Of a DNA stretch of 64,000 nt, positions 25,598 to 33,554 are shown one piece after another. Within the stretch, counting starts at the first letter, position 1. Every line of letters begins with the position of its first letter. This DNA comes from an uncultured Victivallales bacterium (GTDB lineage: Bacteria > Verrucomicrobiota > Lentisphaeria > Oligosphaerales > JAFGRS01). The position numbers and the translations under genes were made by a program. The stretch is taken from NCBI GenBank assembly GCA_903837355.1, contig CAILUI010000240.1:1-64000 (forward strand), given 5' to 3'. The notes under the pieces were generated by a model. That model worked only from the letters and a program-made list of their open reading frames with translations, did no database searches and was not told where the DNA came from.

Positions 25598-27480
25598 GCG
25601 CAAGCATCCTCCGTATCCTCGATCCCCTCGCGCCAGGCTTCCCAGTTGCGGGTGCTCAGGGCGTTCCCCTGCTCGTCGGAAAAGACCACCGCCGCGTCGG
25701 GCCAGTCGGTGTAGGGGTCCCGGTCGAAGTCGTCCCAGGGGTCACCGTAGGTGCTGCTCGCGGACCAGACCCCCACGCCCTGCAGGTCATGCTTCAGGGC
25801 CTGCCACGGGGCGGTACGGTACCAGCCGCTGGCGGCGCTCTCGTTGCGCGAGTAGGCCAGCCCCACGTTCTGGTAGAACCAGATGGGCTTGCCCGTGGCC
25901 TTCATGCAGACCAGCGTGTCGGGGAACTGGTTGATCAGGTTCAGGTGCGGGGCCCAGACGTCCACGTAGGGCGCCATGGGCTGGACCGTCTTGGCCAAGG
26001 TGCACGGATGGCCTTCCCAGTCCTCGGGCGGGTTGGCGTAGATCAAGGCGGTGGGATCGTAGGCCTTGATCTCCTTCGCCATCAGCAGCCAACTGTCGAT
26101 GTTGGCGTCGTTGGGTTCGTCCCAGATCTCGACCAGGATCTGATCCTTGCGGACGGCAGGCAGCCTCACGTTGAGGACGCGGACGGTCAACTCACGGCGC
26201 CGCGGTCCAGCGCTGAACTCCAGCTTCACGTCCCCCGGCGGCGCCTCCGCCGCTGTGGTCAGCTTCAGCCATACGTAGGCCGGCTTCCCGGGCAGCAACC
26301 TGAGCGTCGGGAAGTCCTGCCAGGCTGCGACATCCGGGAAATGCTTGGGGAAATGGCCGCCGAAGCTGCGGACCTGCTCCGCCGTGAACAGGTTGAGCAG
26401 GGCCACATGGCTCTTGCCGACCGCCCACCACTCCGCCGTTGTGCCGCGAGCCTCGACGGCCCCGACGGCGTGGAGTTCGACGCCCAGCCACGCTGGCGCG
26501 CCGCTGACGCCGACGGTCACGGACCCGGCGTCCGGTCCTGAGTTCAGCAGGCCGATCAGCGCCTGTTCCGTATCGCGCCGGCAGACCGTCAGAGCCCAAG
26601 GCGCCGTGTCCGCCCCCACTGCCGGGGGCTTCGTGCCGCCCTCGGTGTCAGCCCACGGGGTGTCGGACCACAGCCGGATTTGGTTCGCGGTCAGGGGCGG
26701 CGGCACGGCCACAACCGGCAGCGTGGCCGTGCTTGCCCAAATGCGCACATCGCCCAGCTCGACCCACTTCTGCTGGTGCCCGACAACGATCCGCAGGCCC
26801 TTCGTCAGGTACGGTCGCGTCAGCGCCAGCCGCACCGTCTGCGCCTTCTGCGCGGGTGCCTGGGCATCCTGCCAGCCGACCGCGGGCTGCCAGACGAGGT
26901 TCTCGTTGTGGTACAGGCGAACGGTGTACTGACCGTGCGCGTCAAGGGCCAGAACCTTGACGCACACCGGGGCGGCATGGTCTGTGAGTGGTTCCGCCAC
27001 CAGCAGGTCAATCGCCGCGATGGCCTGGGGCTGCGGCCATTCCCAGCGCGACTCGAAGGCACTCCAGGCGAACTGCAGGTGGAACTCTGCGTTGAGGTTG
27101 GCGCTGCCGACCGCCGTCGAGGGTGGTGCCACCGAGCCGTCCCGGAGCACGCTCGGCGCGAACCCCTCCAGGGGCTTGTCCGCGCCCAGCGAGGCGACGA
27201 CCGTGGCCGCGGCCGTGATCTCCCGCCAGTCCGGCAGCCCCTGACCGGCTTCGCCGGCACGACCCGCCGCCACCCCAAGCACCATGCAAACCGCCAGCCC
27301 TCGCAGGGCTCTGCCCATGCCGTGGAACTTGCGGGCGGAGGGGCAGGAGCAGTGGTCCTCGCCCGAGGCCCGCACGAGCGCCGGGAACTCGTCCTGCAGC
27401 GCCGAGGCCGCCTTGCCCTCGCCCTGTCGGAACAGGGCCATGGCCCGCACTTCCAGCTCGTGGTCGTCGAGCGCCGTCAC
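25594..27480 (-). CDS. chimeric gene: small Cys-containing cytosolic N-terminus fused to a secreted, shortened DUF4091-like protein
   Basis: The frame begins with GTG at 27480 overlapping the URO-D stop (GTGA). The first 54 residues (MTALDDHELEVRAMALFRQG ... EDHCSCPSARKFHG) look like a small soluble protein. They are followed directly by a signal peptide starting at Met55 (MGRALRGLAVCMVLGVAAGR). An ATG at 27318 could start a normal secreted protein, but no ribosome site precedes it. The mature part has beta-sandwich domains. Then VRLPAVRKDQ leads straight into ILVEIWDEPNDANIDSW, the catalytic Asp-Glu strand of DUF4091/GH123-like barrels. The first half of the barrel seems missing. The gene may be inactive, or a natural short form. 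Confidence 0.6.
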   Translation of the reverse strand: MTALDDHELEVRAMALFRQGEGKAASALQDEFPALVRASGEDHCSCPSARKFHGMGRALRGLAVCMVLGVAAGRAGEAGQGLPDWREITAAATVVASLGADKPLEGFAPSVLRDGSVAPPSTAVGSANLNAEFHLQFAWSAFESRWEWPQPQAIAAIDLLVAEPLTDHAAPVCVKVLALDAHGQYTVRLYHNENLVWQPAVGWQDAQAPAQKAQTVRLALTRPYLTKGLRIVVGHQQKWVELGDVRIWASTATLPVVAVPPPLTANQIRLWSDTPWADTEGGTKPPAVGADTAPWALTVCRRDTEQALIGLLNSGPDAGSVTVGVSGAPAWLGVELHAVGAVEARGTTAEWWAVGKSHVALLNLFTAEQVRSFGGHFPKHFPDVAAWQDFPTLRLLPGKPAYVWLKLTTAAEAPPGDVKLEFSAGPRRRELTVRVLNVRLPAVRKDQILVEIWDEPNDANIDSWLLMAKEIKAYDPTALIYANPPEDWEGHPCTLAKTVQPMAPYVDVWAPHLNLINQFPDTLVCMKATGKPIWFYQNVGLAYSRNESAASGWYRTAPWQALKHDLQGVGVWSASSTYGDPWDDFDRDPYTDWPDAAVVFSDEQGNALSTRNWEAWREGIEDTEDACA

Positions 27481-28730
27481 TTGCGCCCTTCAGGATGCCC
27501 GGTCACCGCGCGCACGATGTCGCACGCTTCCTGCAGTCGCTGCACCATGGCCCCGGTCAGCAGGTTCGTGTCCCGGAACACGAACTCGACGAAGAACCCC
27601 TGGCCGAGGTCGAGGGTTTCCTGCAGGTGCGCGCGGAAGATGACGGGATCGAAGGTGGTTCCGCACAGCTTCAGCGGCACCGGTTTGCGGGACCAGATGA
27701 TGTCTTTGCGGCAGACCGCGGCCAGCGCCTTCTGGTCGCACCACGGGGTGACGCTGACCTTGCGCAGGCTGGGCAGTGTCTGCAGGTGGGACATCAGTGT
27801 GTGCACGGGCTCACAGCAGCCGAACTTGAACAGCCGGAACTTCGCGGCCAGCTTGCGGAAGTGCGGCATGAGGAACTCGCCGAACATGTCGGGGGAGAGG
27901 CCGGTGGCCTCCTGGGCTTCCAGGTAACCGTAGCGGTCGGTCGACAGCACCTTCGCGCCGGCCGCGAGGGGCCGCCCCGGGATCTCGTCGGAGATCTGCG
28001 AACTCCCTGAGCAATAGCCCTGATTCCCGTCGTTGTTGAGGGTAAGGAGGCCCTGTGCCTCCTCCCAGTCTCCCCGCGCCAGGTTCTCTTCCGCGAAGAA
28101 GGTCAGGAGGCGGTGTACGGCCGCGGGGTTGGTGATCATCTGCAGGAAGAGTTCCTGCATTCCCATCAGCATCACGGCCTTGTTGGCGACGCCCTCCGAG
28201 TAGGTCGATCCAGGCCGGCCGACGACCACCGGCAGCAGCCCGGCGAAGGCCGTCTCGGCCAGTTCGGCCCGGGCCTGGGTGGCGGGACGGTCCAGGGTCA
28301 TTACCCGCTTCGTGAGCTTGTGAAAGTCGGCATCGATGTCCTGGATGGGCTTGCTCGACTCGAAGCCCAGCGTTCCCCCATGACCGTCGTCCGCGTGCGT
28401 GATGCGGAGTTCGTCGCAGTAGCTGCCCTGGGGGGTCACCCAGTCGACCACGAAGCGCTCGGGGATGACGCGGTCATCGTCGATGGTCTCGTAGGAAACC
28501 AGCGCGTACAAGAGCCTGAACTCCAGCTCGCGACCGAGCGGCGAGGTGCACTGCAGAGGCGGCATGAGGTCGTGCAGGTAGCTGCCGTTGTCCTCGATGT
28601 GAAAGGGGCAGGTGTGTTCCGCCATACGGTTATGCAACCGCCACTTCTCGCGCCGCTGCTGCATGCTGGCGCTGGTTGCGTAGCCGGCGTACTTCCCGGC
28701 GAGGTCTCGAAGACGGGCCTGCTCGTTCAT
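27477..28730 (-). CDS. URO-D-superfamily protein, divergent metal site
   Basis: 417 residues, longer than the other URO-D-like proteins here, and with no signal peptide. The barrel includes VVGRPGSTYSEGVANKAVML and, at the position of the zinc HxCG motif, FKFGCCEPVHTLM, so the ligand set is altered (GCC). A ribosome site AGAGGA precedes the ATG. It is the first gene of a unit in which each following start overlaps the previous stop (27477, 25594), so its protein is made together with two envelope-associated glycan enzymes. The substrate is unknown; a methyl or C1 transfer role is only inferred from the superfamily. Confidence 0.75.
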   Translation of the reverse strand: MNEQARLRDLAGKYAGYATSASMQQRREKWRLHNRMAEHTCPFHIEDNGSYLHDLMPPLQCTSPLGRELEFRLLYALVSYETIDDDRVIPERFVVDWVTPQGSYCDELRITHADDGHGGTLGFESSKPIQDIDADFHKLTKRVMTLDRPATQARAELAETAFAGLLPVVVGRPGSTYSEGVANKAVMLMGMQELFLQMITNPAAVHRLLTFFAEENLARGDWEEAQGLLTLNNDGNQGYCSGSSQISDEIPGRPLAAGAKVLSTDRYGYLEAQEATGLSPDMFGEFLMPHFRKLAAKFRLFKFGCCEPVHTLMSHLQTLPSLRKVSVTPWCDQKALAAVCRKDIIWSRKPVPLKLCGTTFDPVIFRAHLQETLDLGQGFFVEFVFRDTNLLTGAMVQRLQEACDIVRAVTGHPEGRK

Positions 28731-29096
28731 CGGGTGGATCCTCTATGTCCGTTTCGGCATGTTGGCGGCCGGCAAAAGATACACGCAACCCACCTGCGGT
28801 ACCACGAGCCGCAACCGGCGACCAGGGCGGTTTCATCCTGAAGTGGGGGCAGCTCTCCAGAACCGAAGCTGCCGGGGCACAAAGCTGCGTCACGCCGCAG
28901 GCACTCCAAGGCTTGGCCTGGCGGCCAGCGCAGTTCGGTATCGAGTCCCGGCAAGGACGGGACTCCTTGGACTGCGGCGGCTGGACGCCGCTTTCGGGCA
29001 GGCATCACACGATCACGACGCAGTCCTGACGGTTCAGCGGAACGGGCGCTATCTTATCCCGCGTAGTCGTCGCTGCGAACCACGGGGAGAGCGGGT
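28731..29096. promoter_or_regulatory. divergent intergenic region
   Basis: 366 bases between divergent genes; both promoters should be here, but I cannot assign them. It contains a perfect 8-bp hairpin gagtcccg/cgggactc (28943-28965, 7-base loop). Around it are partly complementary segments (ctccaagg and ccttggac), which could extend the structure. Confidence 0.4.
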
Positions 29097-30554
29097 ATGT
29101 ATCCTGGCAGAGAACCGAGGGGCCGGGGGCGGTCCTGGGCCCCGTTGGTCGTCCGTGCCATGGGCCGTCGGCTGGCGGTAGCCGCCGTCGGACTCTTCGT
29201 TCTGGCGGGGACCCTCGCCGGCGCGGCCGACGAGCTCTCTGCCGGACTGACGGTCGTGCCTCCCGGGCCAGTCTCCGACCGCATCGAGGTGGAGGTGCGC
29301 GTCGGGCTCCGCAATGCCGGTGCAACGGAGCGGACCTGGCAGGTGAGCATTCGCTGCGATACTCGCGAGTTGCTGACGGAGGCTGTCACCCTGCCGGCCG
29401 GCGGATCGCGGCTCGTGCAGGCGTGGTGGAATACGGCGGGACAGGCCGGCGAGCACCGCCTGAGCTTTCGGGTGGAGGGCGATGGCGCCGTTGCCGGCGA
29501 AGGCCAGTGGCCGCTGCGGGTGGTGACCGCGGCGACGCCGGCGCTGCCCATGTTCCAGGCCGGCTGGCTGGACCTGCTGGGGTTGCTGAAGAGCGTCTAT
29601 CCCCGGAACCGTGACGCCACCGCCGAAGACGTGCGTGCCGTTGTCGATACCATGCACGGCCTCGGCATGGACACGGCCATCGTGACCTACGTCGAGTTCC
29701 AGGGGCACTTCTTCTACCCCTCCACGCTGCGCTTCCACGACCGCGATCTCGGCAAGGAGGCGTCGGGACAGTGGCTGCCCTACGATGTCGTGGAGACGAT
29801 CCTCTCCCAGGCCGACCGCCATGGCATGCACGTCATCCTCGGCCTGGGCCGCGGCGGCGACATGGGGCTGACCGGCGAGGGCCTCAAGGACCCGGAGCGC
29901 CTGCGCGCGGCCCTCTCGGTCGGTCAGCAGGTGGCGGCAGAACTGTGGGCGCTCTATCGCGGCCACCCGTCCCTCTATGGCTGGTACCTGACCCATGAGA
30001 CCAACGACCTGGTGTCAGCCGCGGCCTACTACGACCCGCTGGCGGACTTCTGCCACGCTCTGGCGCCCGACAAACCGGTGCTGATCGCCCCTGCCGGCAC
30101 CCCCGTCGGGGACAGCACGGTCATTGCCCGCAGCCACGTCGATATCTTCGCCTACCAGGATGCGGTTGGCGCCGGCTATGTACCCTATGAGTATACCTAT
30201 ACGCCCGAGCGCCGCCTCGTGAGTCTGGACGCGCTCTACGCCGACTACCAGCGCCGCCACCAGGGCACCCGTAAACACCTCTGGACGGACCTGGAGATCT
30301 GGGAAATGGCCGGTCCCGAGTACCGCGAGGCCCATCCCCCGCCCTGGAGCCGCGTCGCCCGACAACTGGCCGCGGAGAGCAAGTACGTGGAGATGGTTAC
30401 GGCCTATGAGATTCTCGGCTTCATGGAGGCTACGGGGAGTACGTTCCAGTTGCAGGACAGACGCGCCGAGGCGCTCTACCGTGCCTACCAGGCGTACCGT
30501 GCTGACCCGGTCAGAGGTGCCCTTGAGCCGGGGGCCGCCGGGAAAGGGGACTGA
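29097..30554 (+). CDS. secreted DUF4434-like TIM-barrel protein
   Basis: 485 residues. The ATG at 29097 has GGGGAGAG upstream and gives a long-n-region signal peptide (MGRRLAVAAVGLFVLAGTLA starts at residue 22). An ATG at 29160 is the alternative but has no ribosome site. A short beta-sandwich (45-150) is followed by a barrel with FQAGWLDLLGLLK, TMHGLGMDTAIVTYVEFQG, HGMHVILGLGRGG and SLYGWYLTHETND. Its Glu fits the acid/base position of DUF4434/GH-A-like barrels. The downstream end is convergent with the GH29-like gene across a hairpin-rich gap. Confidence 0.7.
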   Translation: MYPGREPRGRGRSWAPLVVRAMGRRLAVAAVGLFVLAGTLAGAADELSAGLTVVPPGPVSDRIEVEVRVGLRNAGATERTWQVSIRCDTRELLTEAVTLPAGGSRLVQAWWNTAGQAGEHRLSFRVEGDGAVAGEGQWPLRVVTAATPALPMFQAGWLDLLGLLKSVYPRNRDATAEDVRAVVDTMHGLGMDTAIVTYVEFQGHFFYPSTLRFHDRDLGKEASGQWLPYDVVETILSQADRHGMHVILGLGRGGDMGLTGEGLKDPERLRAALSVGQQVAAELWALYRGHPSLYGWYLTHETNDLVSAAAYYDPLADFCHALAPDKPVLIAPAGTPVGDSTVIARSHVDIFAYQDAVGAGYVPYEYTYTPERRLVSLDALYADYQRRHQGTRKHLWTDLEIWEMAGPEYREAHPPPWSRVARQLAAESKYVEMVTAYEILGFMEATGSTFQLQDRRAEALYRAYQAYRADPVRGALEPGAAGKGD

Positions 30555-30683
30555 TAGTTGCCCTGAGTTCCCGCACGCCCTGGTGGCTGGCCTTCCTGAC
30601 GCCGCGCGAGCGCACTCACGGGGCTTGCCGCCAATGCCATTAAGTTACCCGTTCTGCTTGGCCGCGCGGGGCGATTGCCGGTC

Positions 30684-30728
30684 GCCAGCCAGGCTGGCAA
30701 CCGGGGTCGGGTACTGGCACCCCCGACC
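30684..30728. terminator. hairpins between convergent genes
   Basis: A perfect stem gccagcc-a-ggctggc (30684-30698) and a second stem ggtcggg/cccgacc (30705-30728, 10-base loop) lie between two converging genes. No T run follows either, so they are terminator-like by position only. Confidence 0.4.
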
Positions 30729-30765
30729 TACTTGCCCGTCTGCAACCGCTGCCGCGGCCGGTAAC

Positions 30766-33405
30766 CTAACGGGATTGGGCGCGCTGCCCCGGCTGTGGCC
30801 CTTCAGCGGCGAAGACCTGCAGATCGCTGATCGACATCTGGCGACCGGGCTGGTTCTCGCCGTCCGGGCGCAGGCCGTACACCCGGACGTAGCGGGCGCG
30901 GCCGCTGAGGGCGATGACGGCAGCGGCACCGGTGGCGTCGGTGGTATGCGCCACCTCGCGCCAGGCGTTGGCATCCTCGGACACCGCGACCTTGTACTCG
31001 GTGGCGAAGCACTCTTTCCCGAAGGCGATCCGGATCACTGCGAGTTCATGCACGGCCTGCAGGTCGACGTGGTACGTCCAGGGCCACTGCATGCTTGCCT
31101 GGGCCGCAGTGTCCGGCCGGCCGTCCACTCCCCCTTCGGCGTAGTTGAGTGCCGAGGGGCCCAGTTCCGCCGTGCCGTCGAGGGTTAACAGCTTCGCCGG
31201 TTTCCGGTATGCCAGGTTGATCCGGCCATCCACCTCTCGGCCCACGACGTCCTCTCCGACCCCTGCCGGGTGGGCGGCGCTCAGGTCGATGCGGACGATG
31301 GTCGCGGCCGGGGCCAGTTGCTCTGGCGCGATCTGTACGGAGAGGCGCTCGCCAATCTGCTCGAAACCGAGCTCGACAGCGGTGTTCATGAGCGTGACTC
31401 GCCGGACTGGAACCCTGCAGCCGCTGAGCAGCAGCCCTGCGCGCGCGGGAGCCTGTCCCGTGACCCCGAGAAGCCCGTCCCGGCCGACCCCGTTCTTCAG
31501 GATGTAGAGGTAGATGGCCGTGCGCTCGGCATTGATCACGTTGTACCCCCAGCGGCCGTCGTTGCGCAGCGGCCCGGGGGTGACATTGACGTACGCCGGC
31601 ACGAGCGGTGGCAGGCCCGGCGGGTTGGCCCAGGCTGCAATGCCCTCGTGGACGTGCTGCTGTACGGACGTGTCCTGCCCTTCCGTCCATCTGAGGCTGT
31701 GATCCAGGTCGGCGACGTAGCCCTCCGCGATCAGGGAAAGGAACACCGGCACGTAGTCTTGCCACGTCGGACTGCTCTGGGCGGGACCCCAGGTCGTCGG
31801 AACGTGGGGGTCGGGGATAAAGCGCCAGGACTCGAGGCGGTGTTTCTTGAACCAGGGCAGCGGTGTCGGCCAGCAGGCGTAGAGGCGCTCACCCCAGGCG
31901 GGCCAGCCTTCGCAGCAGAGCATGTCCCAGTCGAAGGCGCCCTTGGTCGGGACCCCGTTCTTGGCGATCACCACGTCCTCGTCGTAGGCGCGCCACATGC
32001 TGAAGATGGCATCCATCAAGGGGAAGTTCTGGCCGGCCTGATCAACCCAGATCACTGCCGGCCGGTTCTCCCGATAGGCCTCGTCGCATAGCGTCAGGCA
32101 GCCGGCCCGGCCCTGATTCTTTGGCAACTCAAGCTCGCCGAGATAGAGGCCGAAGCGCAGGCCCTGGGATTCGATGGCCCGCTTGCAGTTGGCCAGGACC
32201 TGCGCGCGGGGGTTGTCGGGCTGGAACTGTGACGGCCAACGCGGAACGTCATCCGCGGCGCCGTTGCCGTAGCCGATCGGCACGGCCAATCCATAGCCTT
32301 GGCGCTGCATCAGCGCGGCCATGGTCTCGATTTGCTCTGCCGTCAGCTTATCGGGGGAATGGATGAGCCCGATCAGGCCGCACTCCTCGACCCAGCGGTT
32401 CGGCCGTTCCCGCACGCGGATGGCCAGGTCGGCGCGGGCCACAGTCCCGGCGGCATCTGTCACCTGCACGGTGAACGGGAAGGCCCGCAGCGGGCAGGTC
32501 CCCTCGATGACGCCCAGGAGGCGGCCGTCCGGTTCCAGGGTCAGGCCGTCCGGCAGCGCGCCCTGCGCCAGCTCCCAGGAGTAGCCCGGCGTCCCGCCCT
32601 GTGCCTGCAGGCGCAGGCTGGGCGCCTTCACCAGGTAGCCTTCGTGCCAGCCCTGGACCTGCATACGCCAGTTCGTGGTCTCCGCGGAGTTCAGGAAGGG
32701 AGTGCTGTCCGCCCGGACGTACGGCCATTCCCGATACGCATTCGGTAGGGGGGGCGTGCCGATGTCCGCCATGCCGCGGGTGGCAACCGCCAGGGGACCT
32801 TCACCGCCCCGCACGGAACAGGTCAGGTCCGGAATGGGGCGGCCGTCCTGGCCCGTCACGCTCAGGTAGAACCCGAGTGGGCCTTCCGCCCGGTTGGCCA
32901 CTTTCACCAGCAGCCGATTCCATCCCGGCTGGAGGGTGACGGGAACCACCGTCTGGTCGCGGATGAGGGCCTCGGCTGGATCGTCGCAGACCGGGGCGCC
33001 GTTGAGCCAGACCTTGCAGGCACTGTGGTAGGCGAGACCGAGGCGGGCCGCCGCGACCTCGGCGGGCACATGCAGATAGGTATGGGCATACACCACGCGC
33101 GCGGCGATCGGGACGCCACGCTTGATCTTGAAGTAGCTGTAGAGGTCGTTGTAGCTGTCGTAGCTGCGGACAAAGAGGCGGTCGTCGAAGTAACGCCAGG
33201 TGGCATCGACCTGGGGTCGGACCGTGGTCTCGCCGATCCAATCGCGCCCAAAGCCCGTATTCTGGGCGTCGTTCGCAAACGGGTCGGTGACCAGCCAGGT
33301 GCAGACGAACGCGTCCGGGTCGCGCTGCCAGCCGCCGGCATCGGCCCCCAGCCCCGGCAGCGGCGCCAAGGCCAGCAGCGCCAGCCCGATGCTCTTCATG
33401 CTCAT
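30766..33405 (-). CDS. secreted GH29-like protein with discoidin domain (paralogue A)
   Basis: 879 residues. Order of parts: signal peptide (MSMKSIGLALLALAPLPGLG), a PA14/galactose-binding-like N-domain (to about 200), a putative Ig domain (about 265-335, LPDGLTLEPDGRLLGV), a GH29-like barrel (about 340-640), a beta-sandwich, and a C-terminal F5/8 type C (discoidin) domain (about 740-870). Asp455 in VIWVDQAG fits the GH29 nucleophile position (normally WFDG). RFGLYLGELE resembles the family's substrate-binding strand. GH29 enzymes are alpha-L-fucosidases; here the activity is inferred. It is a tandem copy of the next gene, and both share the same leader gagagagacATGAGCATGAAG. Confidence 0.7.
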   Translation of the reverse strand: MSMKSIGLALLALAPLPGLGADAGGWQRDPDAFVCTWLVTDPFANDAQNTGFGRDWIGETTVRPQVDATWRYFDDRLFVRSYDSYNDLYSYFKIKRGVPIAARVVYAHTYLHVPAEVAAARLGLAYHSACKVWLNGAPVCDDPAEALIRDQTVVPVTLQPGWNRLLVKVANRAEGPLGFYLSVTGQDGRPIPDLTCSVRGGEGPLAVATRGMADIGTPPLPNAYREWPYVRADSTPFLNSAETTNWRMQVQGWHEGYLVKAPSLRLQAQGGTPGYSWELAQGALPDGLTLEPDGRLLGVIEGTCPLRAFPFTVQVTDAAGTVARADLAIRVRERPNRWVEECGLIGLIHSPDKLTAEQIETMAALMQRQGYGLAVPIGYGNGAADDVPRWPSQFQPDNPRAQVLANCKRAIESQGLRFGLYLGELELPKNQGRAGCLTLCDEAYRENRPAVIWVDQAGQNFPLMDAIFSMWRAYDEDVVIAKNGVPTKGAFDWDMLCCEGWPAWGERLYACWPTPLPWFKKHRLESWRFIPDPHVPTTWGPAQSSPTWQDYVPVFLSLIAEGYVADLDHSLRWTEGQDTSVQQHVHEGIAAWANPPGLPPLVPAYVNVTPGPLRNDGRWGYNVINAERTAIYLYILKNGVGRDGLLGVTGQAPARAGLLLSGCRVPVRRVTLMNTAVELGFEQIGERLSVQIAPEQLAPAATIVRIDLSAAHPAGVGEDVVGREVDGRINLAYRKPAKLLTLDGTAELGPSALNYAEGGVDGRPDTAAQASMQWPWTYHVDLQAVHELAVIRIAFGKECFATEYKVAVSEDANAWREVAHTTDATGAAAVIALSGRARYVRVYGLRPDGENQPGRQMSISDLQVFAAEGPQPGQRAQSR

Positions 33406-33554
33406 GTCTCTCTCTTTCCCGTTGGACCGGGCTTGACGCGGTGCGTGGCGCGCCCCGTTCAGTTCGGCCTTGTGTCCTCTCGCCGTGCCTTACATCGACG
33501 CAGAAACGGTATGGCGCGATGAAGCTCCCTGCAAGCGGGTTCGGCAGCGGGTGA

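Noticed and set aside
28943-28965. Rho-independent terminator
   Set aside because: It is a strong hairpin, but it lies between divergent genes and has no T tract.
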